This document shows, piece after piece, positions 38,401-53,400 of a stretch of DNA of 64,000 nucleotides. The position numbers and the translations under genes are program-made. Numbering within the stretch: position 1 is the first letter of the stretch; each line of letters starts with the position of its first letter. This DNA comes from Linepithema humile. Taxonomy: Eukaryota; Arthropoda; Insecta; Hymenoptera; Formicidae. The stretch spans positions 21,048,911-21,112,910 of the forward strand of contig NC_090132.1 of assembly GCF_040581485.1 (NCBI RefSeq). Direction: 5' to 3'. The notes beneath the pieces were generated by a model that made no database searches, was not told the origin of the DNA, and saw only the letters and a list, made by a program, of their open reading frames with translations.

Positions 38401-41400
38401 TAAAATCTAAATTGGACTCTCCATAACTCGGAATTCGTAGAATATGTTTTATGGCGTGAGTAATAATATACTTTTTGCTTGTTTCTCTTACGATATTTTA
38501 TTGCACACTTTATGGCCTTTCAGCATGTGACGTTGTAAAATAATTTCAAATAATTATGGTTTATTTTTTTTCCCGTTCGCTAATTTTGGTAATTATTAAT
38601 GGCGCGTTTTTCTTTTTATAAACAACTTCAGCAGGAAGAAATCTTTACAATCGAGAGTTGAAGTTTTTACCGTTGGAGAAATGTGATACTGGCACTTGAA
38701 ATACTCGATACCGGACGAACAAAATTAATTACAAGTACGTTGTTAACTTTGAGCATTTTTATACTTCAATTAAGAAAAGAAATTTTACATAACAATATTT
38801 TTTAAGTAAGAAAATAAATATCGAGAAAATAATTAAATGCAATGTGGTTTCAATATATAATTACCTAAGGAATGGCAACCCCTTTTGCCTCTTGTAATGT
38901 TTAAAAATCTATTGATCAGAATAATAAGAAGCTTTAAACAATCAATGATAGCTTTCCAATGCGAGTAAATTACGCTTTTTTCCAAGAATTACAACATTGT
39001 GCAGAATTTAATGTAAATTGGTACATGCTCTATTTATTTTTGAAAGTTATCAACCTTTTGTTAATAAAAACAATATGTATTTTATAAAGATTTAATTTCT
39101 TTTTAGAATAAAAACTACATAAAGCTGAGAGATTTCTGAATAAAATAATATCGGCATAAAGCTTAGTGATATAATTAAATTATTTTTATATAAATTTATA
39201 TTCATATAAAATATTTTTTTTTTATTTGCGTTCTATTGTAACAAACAATTAATTTATTAGTTTTTTAAATTTTTCGAGAATGCAAGGTACTCAATTCATG
39301 CTCTCTTAAAATGTGGCAAAATAATATATGTATGCCTTGGTCCATTAAAAAAGATACATGCTACAGCAAAGAAAAACAGCAAAATATAACAGTTCTGCAA
39401 ACATGCAATTTAAGAATTCACGGTTTATTTTCAGGAGATCCGATAGAAACAAAAACCTTTTAAACGTTGCATGATGAGAAGTTATGGTTATCTGTAGCAA
39501 GCAGATTATGGTGTGCCCGTGTACTTTTTGTAAGCATGACACTGCGCAAGAACGTGTTTCTCATGGTTGGAGTCATCATTAAGATGCCGGCGCAGCACGA
39601 GATCACGTATTCATTGCTTAATTAAGATTATCGTAACTTGAAAGCAAACGAACCGATATTTCACATCGACATGCTTACGTCAATCAAGAGATACGATGTC
39701 GATACGTGTGTAAGCACGCGACACATAATATCTTTCCGCCAAGCGCCTTTATTTTACCGATAAGTTTATAATTTAAAAGTATCACGTTATATTAAAATAT
39801 AAAATGCAAAGAAATTTCGCGTTATTTGTCAGAAAGAAACTAATTAATCAAATTAAGTTATGCTTCTATTAATGCGATCGTGTATCAAAACGATAAAAAA
39901 ATTGAAAAATGAGAAACAAAGTTGCAAATATACTGAAATTATGTCACGTAATATAACGCGTAATATAAAAATATCACGTGTCTGTATACTCGATTTAAAT
40001 TAATCAACTAAAATTATTGTAATAAACTCCAAGCCATTAACGATGACATACATAGAGGAGACAGGATAACGGCAGAATCACGATGATATGCTGATGGTGG
40101 CGTTTTAAGTGCAGAAATTTTTCGAGCTTATTTGCTTCAGGAAATGCTAATTAAACGATGCAGAGTTAAAATTTATTATGAAACTAATTAGATGAAGACA
40201 GATCGACAGATCGTTACCGAAAGAGAAAAAATGAAAACTGATACAAATAAAACTTTATATTAAAAAAAAAAAAAAAATATATTAATTGTGAAAGAAACCG
40301 ACTAAACAGTGACTTTGTTGTTTGCCTAATTTTATTTTTGTTTTAGAAATAATTATCTTTAAATTATAATTTAATAAATTAATAAAATATATTTGATTTT
40401 AAATAAAATAAAAAATTATTTTTAAAATGTTAAAAAATAGAGTTTAATATTTAATGTTAATTTGTTTTGTTGACAAAAATCTCAAATATTCCATTTAATT
40501 TTTATATTAAGAATGTCTTGTGTTTTATATTATGAATATATTATACTTTCAAGCAATTCTCTATTAATAAAAATGACTTTTATAAAAGATTTATATTACA
40601 AATAACCTTTAACGTACGTATTAAATTCTAAATTATTTTAATGTTTAAAAAAGTTTTTAAAAAAGTTTTAATTGTTTAACAGTTTTTTCAAAAATGCGTA
40701 AGTCATTATATATGTATATAAAAAATGCTAATATTTAGAAAAAAATTTTTAAATTTAAGAATTTAAATTTCTAATTTTAGAATTTAAATTTTTTAAATAT
40801 ATTTAATCTAATATGAAATGAAACTACATAATTGGGCCATACATAATAAATTTGTGATCATGCTTTAAGTCCGTGACAAATCGTGACGCTCGCAGATGTT
40901 AATAGAGGAAGCTAATTGAAGATAATAGTCGCTCGGTTCGTTAGGAAGCAAGAGGAAAAGAGAACTATGTCCAAGAACTGTTTTTAATTGTTTAACAGCA
41001 ACAACTTATTAATTTAATGCATTATAGAAGACTAAGCATTAATAAAAGTAGTAATGCAAATGGAAAATATGTATGATATGATTTTGTTTACAGATACATG
41101 ATATAATTGTGTTGCAATCCCTCCCACAATTTTATTTTTAAGAAAAAAGGCGATTTCTCGCGATCCCATTCTGTCTCGCCTAGAGCAATTTCGTTAACTG
41201 CTAACATATCACAAACATATCGCTAGAGAATCTAACATAGCAAAGTAATCGATCGATCCTTATCGTTTGCAAGTACATTGCAAGTTAAGAGAGTTGTAAC
41301 GATTTGTGCGCGTTTATCTACGGCGAGCATCATCCGCTATCACAGCAAGTATTAATTCAATCGCGCGACTCGATATTCTCGGCACGCATCCAAATCGTTT

Positions 41401-44400
41401 CTGCATGCAAATCGAAGCGCTTTTAACATTACTTCGGGGCTCTCGTAACGTTATATTGAGAGTGTTCCCTAATTCGAGAAATTGTTGTAAGAACTACTTA
41501 TTTATTCAGATGAGGATCAGACAGAAATCACATCGATCTGAGTTATGTATAAGATAAATTCATGAGTTTATTCGAACCTGACTTCTGAGATGACACAGAC
41601 ATATAATAATAGCGATGATTTTTGAAATGTTCATTTATTTGTTTTCTGGTATTTCCAATATTGTATTGTAGAAGTTTCTTATATCTTTTATAGCGAGATA
41701 TAATAAATCTTTTATTTAAATTCGGTGATTTCTACGCAAATCTAACAGCAATTTTTTCGCAAATTTAACTTTTTTAAATAATTTAGATACTTTTATAAAA
41801 TACTATCTTATAAAAGTCTCAATAGTTTGTAAAAAAAATCTACAACATATGTTATGTCAGAGATCATAAAAAAAAAAATTAGAATTATCTTCAGAATCTG
41901 AGAAATTGACCTTAATAAAAGAAACGGTAAAAAAATATGTATCTTGACAGAACTAATGTTTACTTATAGATGTACACTTGTTAGATGTATCCTAGATTTT
42001 TTCATCATCCATTATTTCAGATACAAATTTATCGTTAAACTTAAATCTAATTTTTCCATAGCAAGAATTTAATAGATTCAATATTATAATAAAAACTGGG
42101 CAATTAAATCTTGAATTGAAATTATGTTGAAATAAATAACACGTGGGATGAAATATACATGCGCACATAAAATACGAGCGTGCAATAAAAAATATAAGAA
42201 CAGAATTGCTGCGTTTTACGCGTATCGAATATCATGTATTTATTATCGTTAACAGCCGATCTTGAGACTTTTCAATTTTTTTTTTTGTAATAAGAGAAAA
42301 TATTCAAATTAATCACGCAACTTCACAAATTTAGCTTTCTAACAATATGAAGAAAAGAAAACTCGCTTCGCGCGCATTATCAGTTGCGAATCAATTCTTT
42401 AGAATTAAACATTTGCATTATTCACAACTTTGCATATTTGCATAATCTGCATTTGCGTTAAAACATGTCGATTACAAATTGTATAGGCGAGCGAGATAAA
42501 TTCCATTAATTTAAATTAAGATGAAGACAGAGGCGTAGATATATATTTAATATATTACAAGAATATGCAAAACATAGGCGTGTTTATAAGTCGTTACTCT
42601 TTCTTCTATCACAAGATAAAAAGATTTATTTAAATTCTGTTATATGAAGAAAGAGAAATTGGAGACAAAAAATATTATAAGAAAAGGTTTCTAAAAAAAA
42701 AATCTCTTTAACATAGTAATCTAATTCTTTAGATAAATATATTAAATAACCTTTTCTTAACGAAAAAATTTAATCTCTCGCATACAAATCTTTTTAAAAA
42801 AGATAAAATTATGTATTTAATATTAAAAAAAATTTTTCTTGAACATATAGTATTTTTCAAGTTGTTTTAAATAATTAATATATTTTTATGCAAAATATTT
42901 TTTTTTAATCGACATGAATGTATAAAAAATGATGCTGTGTCGAAATGAATGTCTCATATGCGTTTTTAAATCTTCACACACGTCATTCTTATACTTCTTA
43001 AATCATTAAAATTCGGGAACAGTTTTACACGTGTATTAATTTTATATCAAAATCCGACAACAAAATGCAAATTAAAAAAATCTATTTTGTATGCATCTAT
43101 TTTTTCTCAGTGTACAATTTTACGTAATCTTCAAACGTGATATTTCTAAGCAATATATAGAAATTATGCAGAAATAAATATGTTAATATCGATCACTCGT
43201 AAAAGCGAACGTTGTCGAGTTGTGTCATTTATTAGTCAACGCCGGTGTCGACAGCGCAAATTATAATTGCTGTTTGATGTAGAAAATTGAGAAAAAAAAA
43301 GATATTAACATCAATCGCGGAAATCCAATCATTCGATTACTGACAAGCAAAACCACTATTCAGAAATAGATTTAAATTAATAACGGTTCGCGTTAATTAC
43401 AATCGAGTAGGAACGGGTTATAACTTGAAACATTGAGATATTAATTGTTAATGACTATGCGTTAACTCTAGAATACTATCTAAACCCACACCTCCTTTCA
43501 ACTTGTATAAATAAGTCGAATTTATATTCTTGAATTTAAAATTGCGTATTATTTGTATGCGTGTCGACCACCAACATCTATTATTAACATTTGCCTCAAC
43601 ACTTAGCAGTCAATTCGCATCAAATGATGACTCACAAATCTCTTTCTAAAATACGATCCTTCATTAAAAAAAAAATATAGAGGACCAAAATATGCGTCTC
43701 ATTTCAAGAAGAGTTCATTTCAGATAGAAAGGAGATATCCTAAAAAATAGTATTCATCTTCTTCAATTAAAAAAGTATTTACTAATTTTTCTTTGAAGTT
43801 AATTTAAATGAAACATTGAATGTGTTGTAATCTGTAATAGATTTTACAGCAAACAAATGTGAAAATAATACACACGCGAGAAGGAAATACATGTAAGATA
43901 GACATTAGTGCATTACGTCATAGGTGATCATAGATTTCCTCTTTCGATGTACACTTGTTTTTAGAGAAAACGACGCTATCTGTCCTTTCGCACATTTGCC
44001 TCAGAGACATAATGTGTCGACAAACTAATATTGAGAGGAATTCTCTTCGCTAGAGAGGAAATTGTGAGAGTACACTCATAGAAGAATTTTCATTTTTAGT
44101 TTAAGAATATTTTTTTTTTATGTATGTATGGAATTGGACTGTTAAATGGATTCTGAAGAAAGCTTCAGCGTTTTAGTAATTACTTTAAATTATAACATGA
44201 TTGAATTTCAATTGGCGTATTTTTTGCATTAAAACATGAGATCAACATGCTAGATAACATTATGATGACAAATTATTTCACTTAAAAGACAGAATGCTGA
44301 CGGATAAAAACATTGGGCAACGGAGCGTAACCGTGACAACATATAGAATAGCACTATAAACTGCATATATCCGTGTTGCCGATCAATATCAACATTATCA

Positions 44401-47400
44401 ATTGAATCTTTTCATTTTGCCGGCCTGAAGCTATATATATAATACAAGGTTAACATTAAAAACTAATATACCGACACCGTTTTTAAATAATTGCTGGGAA
44501 AATAGAGATTGAATATTTTTATCTTTCCTGGAAAATCACGCTTTTATGTAAAAATAATCCAAGCCTCAATATACATGGAAAAAAATATAATTGTTTCGAA
44601 TCGCAGTACCGATTTGCATCTTAAAATAGTTTGAAATTGCATAAGCTATTGCAGAAAATCACGATCGTACATTTATGAGACTCCGAATAATAGTCAAAAT
44701 GCTAATATTGTTAATTGCAATTACAGCGAGAAATATTGCGAGTCGATTATGTTTTATTAATTCGCCATATTCTATTGTATTCTAATGGTATCACGTTCGG
44801 TTGAGGTTCAACCACGTCTCCGATTCCAGGAATCTCGTCATGGATGCCGCAGGCAAAGATAATTTCAACGCGGCTCTTAACACTGTGTGTTATTCGCATA
44901 ATGGTTTATCCGTGGCATATCGATACGCGAAATGATTAATGACTGATAGTGCCCGGTGATACGTATATCGCGTGATTGGCAGAAATCGCGTTATGCTTCA
45001 CGCTCGCTTCATCTCTCATCACGTTTCGCAATTCGATCTCCCTTGCGTAGAGACATTTAAATTCCTCTCACGTCGCGCGATTCGCACGAGCCGGCTGTTA
45101 AACGTTTTTCAGCCACTTGCGCTTTCTGAGCACTGTCATATTTATCTTACGTACTCTGTTGTTTTACAATTGAACGCTACAGATTCCAATCATTTAATGT
45201 GTAAGCGATTCGATTTTTATTCCTGGTCTTAATTCCATCAGTAGTTTTACAAGCGCTTTTATATATCTCACGCTTTCAATTATTTTTTTATATCTTTTAT
45301 TTGATGTTTCGAAAGAAAAATATAGCAACCACAGGCCAGTTATAGATTAGCTTCCATTTAATATTGCTTTCTTACATAACTTTGCGAGAATTTGCCATTT
45401 ATTTGTTTTACAATTACACTACGTTGAAACTATTAGAGAGAATGTTTTGACGTAGCAACTTGCGGCATGACGTTGCCATTACGTATAACATGAATCAACT
45501 TGCTAGATTACAGCTACCTAAGTTGCGTTACGAATTGCTACAACATGACATTGACGGCACATGACGTTAGCGGACGTCGACGTTATATATTGTACGAGCA
45601 CGGATTCTTAAACGGAGCTTGTTCCGTTTAACGATTACGCTCGCCGTACGTTTCTCTTTCTCTCTCGCGTCTCGGTAATTATTTCTAATTGCGCTTACGT
45701 TCGCCGATTCGAATAATTTCAAACGGCGAACACATAGTTGCGATTAAATCGCGGCTCTCGGCGTTTTCTCGGCCACGAAATCATATAATTATTGTCTTAG
45801 ACGCAATACCGAGCGCGCAAATCAATGCATGTGCCCCGCTTACTCGCGATGTTTTTCTCGCGAATAACGTTGCCGCAAAAATCGAATGATATTCGTTCGG
45901 TATTGCGATATTGCGGATATACTACGACGATGATATTTGCACCGATTGCGCCGTCACGAGGCGTGCAAAATGTTGCATTAAATACCAGAGAACTCTGATC
46001 CCGAGCCAGTAATAACAATCGCCCTGCTTATTATCATCTAACCTCCGGTTCGCCCAGTGAATGAAATCGTGAGTTTAAACTCGCAAAAAAAAGCTGAACA
46101 CAATTCTACAATAAATATTTATCTATTTGTTTGCAAAAATTTTGATTCCTTTTATTTAATTTTTGATGGAAATAAAAATACAGAAAAAAAATTTATCATT
46201 CAATAATTTAACAAAAACAATTATTCCCTAAAAAATTTTTCCATAATAGAAAAATATTTTGAGACTTTTTGTAAAACTAAAATATTACATTGAATAACTA
46301 TTATTTTCACGACATTGCAAACTACGGACTTGAAGATTCAATTCCTTTCGTGCGTTCCCTCACGAGCTGCACGTATTTAAAATGTTGCAACACGCTGTTG
46401 CACGTAAGTCATCGCGGAATACCTACAATTACGCGAAATAGGTGCGAAACTTTGCGCGTTATTTCGTGGGAAGTTAAAATTGACCGATCGAAAATTTACT
46501 TGATCTCTCGCTTTGAAAATTGATACCCAATTACTATAATTAAGATCTAATTGCCGTTCTCAAACGCAATCTGAATTTCATAATAGGTGGATAAGATCAA
46601 TCGCATCAGATAGGGATAGAAAGCGCATTTGTTAAAATATTGTTGTGATCCTGATTGATCGGTAAATACTGACAACGATGTTTCACATTGCGCGATAAAT
46701 CGATCTATAAATCTAGGGAAACAGGCTCAAAAATTTTGCACAGCTTGAAATCATTAACCGTTTAGCAATTACAGATATTTGTTGCATTTATTGTATTTGA
46801 TTGATACATCCCAATGGCGTAATCACTGTTTCACGCGTGATGGGTTGACGTATAAATTGAGAGAAACAGGTTTAAAAATGTCGCACAGCTTGAAACCAAT
46901 AATCATTAACTATTTATAGATACTAGATCTGTAGAAACTTATAACTGTAAATGATAAATATCTCCGCTGATAATTATCTTTCATGTGCAGTCTATGATTT
47001 ATTAAAAACAAATTATAACAAAAATTACCATCATACTTTAAAATATACAATTTCTAAAAATAATAATAAAAAGTATTAAACATTTTGACAATTAAATGTT
47101 ACATGAATTCTCTCAAAATTAAATTGTAATGTTAAAAAAAGAAAATTTCAAAATTAACTAAGATTTATGTTTAAATTTGTAAACATTTTCTAAACACTTT
47201 TCTAGAAAAACTTTCTAAAAGAAAAGTAGCAATTAGCGATGCAAATTGATATGTATTGTAAAGATAAAGATGTAGTTATCACAAAATGTAAATTGTTAGC
47301 TACGCAATAAGATTCACAAGAAGACTTGTATCTAGATACTATATCTATCTATACCGTAAACTTAACAACACTGCCTGGAGATCGCAAAATGTATACAAGA

Positions 47401-50400
47401 TAGCATCAAAAGCGCTTATTACATTGTTAATTACATTGCTGAAGCTCACTGCCGAACAAACGCATTAGCCTAGAAAAAAAAAGGCCTAACTTTGCATTTA
47501 CACGCGATAATGTATTTATATACTTTCACGTTGGTGATAGAATGTATTCCGGTTTGAAGAGTTACAATGTTTCCGGAAATGTTTACGATTCGAGTGCAAT
47601 ATATGCAAATACTAATCCCAAGTAATTACGTCCGAGAGAGCACTTCTAGCGAAGAAGGAAATAGAAAAAACAGACTCGGCCTTGTAGCACTGCCAAGGGT
47701 GTAACCTGCTATGCAATAAGAATATGTAAAGATATAAATGCATACGACAAAACAGACAACTTACAAATCCATTTCTTTCTATTTTTTCTAATATAGAAGA
47801 AAATCAAGAAGAGTATATCAGAATTTTAAATTCAGACACTTAAATATTATATTATTAATGTTAAATATATCCTTAAGATAAAAATTTCTTATTAATTATT
47901 TAATGTCACTTTATTACAATATTCTATTCTTAAATAACTTATAGAGACAACAAAATTAGAACACAAACCTTTCATTGCAGATATTTTAAGCGCGGTTAAA
48001 AATTCGGGTTTTTGAAAAATTATAATTTATGTTACAATAATAGTTGTATGACAAGAAATACTGCGAGATTGATGTTGCAAAAAGGAAATATGGGAATCTG
48101 TGGACGATCCTTGCATAAGATTCGAAAGTTCTACCTACGCCATTGAATACAGCAATGCAGCAAAGTTGCATCGAACCGCCAGTCGGCGCGGTTGAGCGCT
48201 TACTAACGTTTCATTTGCGTTCTACGTGCAAGAATGATGCTCTCGCTATTTTACGCCGTCAACGATCCGTTAAAATGGTTGCGGAGCGGTGTGAAGAAGA
48301 ATGATTGAATACACCAGAATATTTCAACTTTGCAACGCTAATAACAATATCAATATCAATAAGAAAAAAATGTAGAATCTTCAGGGAAATGTAGAAATTT
48401 TATATATAAATAAATATTCTTTTTATATAAGAATAATGTTTAAAAAGATTTGCAATTTTTATTTTCACGTAATCTTGTATAAATGGAACGAAAGCGCATG
48501 GCAATTATCACGAAATGAATAAAATTGTACAAACGATGGTGGTTAATTTAAATTGGTTTCTTGATCTCGGTGACCGGCCAATAGTAGTTAATTATCGCGG
48601 TAAAAATTCTGAAAAGAGCCGTCGATTCGACCGCAAGCCACATAATTACAGTTATCTCAGTGCAGCGCTGCTTGTGCGCACAATCTTCAAGCAACAATGA
48701 AACGTTCGTAATTCATCGTTGTCCATGCTCCATTATCCGTGCGAATAACGACGGGAAAGAGGATGAAGTAAATCAAATGTGAAATTTACGAGCGCATAAA
48801 ATAAATCTTTGAACGGTATGAAAGTCCGAATTTGGAATCTTCAATAAATGTTAATTTAATCGTACTTAGATGGATCCATCAACGTATTATTTGTATTTAA
48901 ATTCATTAAATATAGTTATATACATATAAATAATCTTGTATTAATAATTTTATATAAAATTCTCGATAAAATAATAAAATTGAATAATGTTTTGTCCTAG
49001 TAAAGAATTTAATAAAAATACTAAAATATTTATCAATGCATTTTGAGTCGTGAAAAATATACAAGTTCTGACGAATTAAGTTTGAAACGAAATGTGAGAA
49101 AAATATATGTCAATAGTAAATTGTACATTGTATCGAACATAAAAACAGATTTGCTCTGATGATTATCTGAACTATATTTCTTTGTGAGCTATTTTGTTTG
49201 CAGCGAAGTCGATGGCAGCAATTTAATTATGTAGATGATTTACATATTGCCGTTATACCAAATAACCGAGGAAATTCGTGCGGTTTTCAATTTCAAAATG
49301 AGAACACTAGTAGAATTTAGCCTACTTACGCAGTCAACATGTACCGATCCCTCAACAAATTGATATATGTTCTCGATGCATGTTATTTCCTGCGTACTAC
49401 TTTAGAAGTAACACGTCACATTTTCAATACAAAGATTCAAAGTTCTACCAGATCATTATACACGAATTGTTTGAGATTAGCCTAAAACTGAAACACCATA
49501 CATCCTGCCAAACAAAAAAATTTTCTTGCTTTCTTATCTAGTATCTTAATATCAATATTATTTTCTCGCTAAAATTTAATCGTTCCCAGAATAACCAAAC
49601 GTCATTTTTATTTACAGGAAGTGTTGCTGGCGCACAGCAAAGTCACCGCTCAGTGCGAACCGATCACGGTGATCCTGGCCGAGACGGAGGCGCCGGAACT
49701 CGCCGCTCTCCTCGGCTTCATCTACACTGGAAGCGTTACTATTCCGCGAGTGCGGCTGAACGCGTTTCTGCATGCCGCCGAAACTCTGCGCATCCGGCTT
49801 CCGCCGGTGCCGGCGATGACAATCTGCGACGAACAGGATTGCAAGCTGGAGGATGTGAAAGAAGACGTGAAGATCAGCTCCAAGTACCTACAGTGCGATC
49901 GGTATTCTTGGGGAAGGTCGGAAAGACCGCCCTACGAAGATTCGCTCTACAGAAAGGACTCTTGCATCAGGATATTCGCGACCGATCACAACAGAGACAT
50001 TCTCAGAGACACCAGAATGTTTCACGAAGTCAACAATCCTGGCCCTTCGTTCGGTTCTAGGTGTCCCAGCGCGTGGCCAGTTGGTAATTTCTCGCATCAG
50101 GATAGAGCGATAGGTGATCCTTCCACGGAAAAGGATTGCAGCTCAATAATGCTTGCTGACAAAAACCTAGCGATAAATTCTAGTAGCGAATCATCCTTCC
50201 ATACGTATCAACGAGATGCCTGTTTTCCTGAAAGACCATCCACGGAAGAATACAGTGGGTTGGAATCGTTAGAAAGAATCAGGACAGGATACGGGAGATT
50301 GCAAGCAAATTGCTCGACGGAAAAGCCGATGGATGGAAGCATGGGAGAGTCGCGAGGCGAATTTTGCGGAAGAACGCGTGACGAGTGCCCCTACCTGAGC

Positions 50401-53400
50401 GGGATACCGTCGTCGTCCTTGCAGTGTCCCGCTAGTCGAACGAGGTCATCCGAGAGGTTCGATTACACCTCGCAGGTGACGGCGGGCGAGGATCTCAGCT
50501 GCAGCGAAAGTTGTTGTAGGTGGAAAACCTCCCGCAAACACGTGGCCAATCGTGTCACTGCATCGCCGTGGCGCCAGATCATCAGGCCTCATCATTCACC
50601 GAGGATGCCACGGTCGGCTGCCGTGCTACAACGTCATGTCGATGACGTAAGTACTCGATAAGTAAATATTAAGCCCGCATGTCCCCTTGAAAATCATCAG
50701 TCGACATCAAAGTCACTTTTAGAGTGACTTTAACTGTTAATTTAATTTTAATATCACTCGGAAATGTAAATATTATACTTATTTTGAGACGGAAGTATTT
50801 TCGCTACAAATTGATTCTAAATGCAATTTTGAATTCCAAGCATCATTGACATCAAAATATATAAGTGCTTAGAATATGAATATTCTTCCATGAGAATCAT
50901 GCTTCTTTAAACATATTCCGATCCATTTAACTTCTTCAAACACATCGACAGTTTAACAACGCATTAACAATTTCTAGGATAAAAAATTGTTCCGTTATTT
51001 CTAAGACACGTTGTATCACAGCGTCCATATAGCAACGAAGGCCTCAATACAGTACACGAGTTGATTTTACAATAGTCGACAATTGCTCTAATCATGAAAC
51101 ATCTGATCTTCTTCAACGAATCTGATCGTCGAAGAATAGAGATTCTTGTTCAATACATATTTGATTACGACGTCGAGTACGATTTCGACCTAGCTGTTGA
51201 AATCCCGTTGCCAGAGGGATTCTCATGTGAATGTATTATACAGAAAGATACACCAGTGTGGGAACTATGCCGAGGTGAATAACATTTTTAGCGACATAAT
51301 CGCACCGAAATGTTTTTACTCAGTCAATAATAAAAACTGGTATTGGATTAGATTGCGAAGCAATAAAAAAAAAAAGAAAAGAGAAGACAAACCCGATCGC
51401 CGCGAATAATTATGGAGATTCAAAAATTTATGGAAATTTAAGCGTCCATGATAATAAATATAATCGCGCCAATGTCATAATTTATATGGCAATTAATTTT
51501 TGCGTAATCTAATAAATACGAAATATATCTCGCGTAGAGTTGAGAAACATGTAATAAATAAAATAATGATAAGTTATGACCTTTCTCTGCGTATTATCTA
51601 TGTAAATAATAAATTTTAGCCATTATCTTCAGCAGTATTTTCGTTGCCTTATCGATTTGTGTTCAACTTTCCACTATATAAGGTGCTTCATAATATTAAG
51701 GCCAACGTGTACCGATAAACTGAACGGAAAAGTCTTGCAATTTTCGCAATAATAATTAAGATAATAATTCGAAAAATCTTTACAAGCTAAACAGAGCCGG
51801 AGCTAGCGCTCCAATTTACATCTAAATGTGATTTTGTTTACATCTATAAACATCTATAAACATACAAACTCTAAATGAACAAACGTTTCGGCCATCGGGG
51901 TTTGGCCATCCTCAATTGAAAAGGATTGACGAATGATAGCACGCTGCAATCCATCCAGATCGCACAGCCCACAGTCTAGCCACGCGCTATCATTCGTCAA
52001 TTTTCTCGAAACGAGGCGAGAAGAGGATAAACCGTTACACCCTTAATTAATGCGGTAGAAGCAAAGCACTTTAAAGTGACGCGGACACACGGACGCGTTC
52101 AGCACGTCATCCACGGCGGTGCGCAAGATTAATGAGAGAAAATAGTTTCAATATCTCAGTCTTATCTCCATAAATCGTTCACGGTAATGGTAAAGTTAAT
52201 TATATAGAAAACGTGGTCTTTGCATCATGAATGCAACGGCATCAATCGTCCTTGCCGTACCAACCAATCAATTAACGCGGAAGTGCGAGGAAACGGTTGT
52301 TTGTCCCTTGCCCTATTTCATATTTCTTCTATTTTCAACTTGTAAAATATGAAGATTTAAATCACGTTTAGAAACGCTGCCTCGACCGAAACAATAAAGT
52401 AATTTTCTCTTCATTAAGTTTTCACTATTTCACATAACTTTTTAATTCAATTTTTCAATTTGTAATTAGTTTTTAATATTAATAATTCTAGAAGTCCTAA
52501 AAATCAAATATCATACTCTGTGGTTAATTTAGGTCAGTTTCAAAATTACCGCAATTTAATGTCTCGCGTGGTATTATCTGTGTCTTCCAGTAAATATCCA
52601 TGACTGGACGAAACGAGATGAGACGAGATTATATGGGACTCAACGTGACTAGAAGAGATGTCATTTAAATTCTACTCGGTATATATAGAATGTGACATCA
52701 CATTTCTGAGGAGTTTTATTTGTAATAAAAACGACGTGATTTATTTGTAAATTATAAAATAATAATATAAATCAACTTCAAACATTTATTGAAAATTATA
52801 TCTTGTTTTGAATATCATTGAAAATTTATGTGTCGAATAAAATGACATTAACATAGACATTATTACGAACAAACCAAAAGGCGCGATACGTAGAAAGCGT
52901 GAAAACAACATGATTTAATCCTTTCAGTCATTGACAAATTATTTTTTTTTTTTTCAAATTTTGCTTGTTTTAATCACGGAAAGTGGAATCAAATTAAATG
53001 TTTAGAAATTAATTAAACTAGTTTATATTAATTTTTCTTATTAATTCTTATTAGTATTAGAGATGTATTTGAGAGATGTCAGGAGAAAGTCGTAAAAAAG
53101 AACTTGAGTACAGGAGAAATTATGGGAAATGTGTTCTGCATGTGATACACATTGCGTGAAAGAATTTAAAACCCGTAAACACGTTAGAATCTAAACAACT
53201 GCAAAAACATGGAAGATTTGTATGCGCTATATATTGATTGTACGCTTCATCCGTGTCTTAACATGCCTTAACAAGTGACGGGGTGCCGCTCCCAGCTGCG
53301 TCGTCGCCCTTCACTTGAGTTTGATGTCGTTCCGCTTAATGCAGCTATCAGTTAGCCAGTTTATCAAACCGCCGTGATTGCGCATCGCCAGCTGGCGATG

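Noticed and set aside
51094..51409. Two overlapping 62-70 aa frames in BTB-ZF intron 2
   Set aside because: No splice-site support or recognisable motif, and they end in low-complexity lysine runs.
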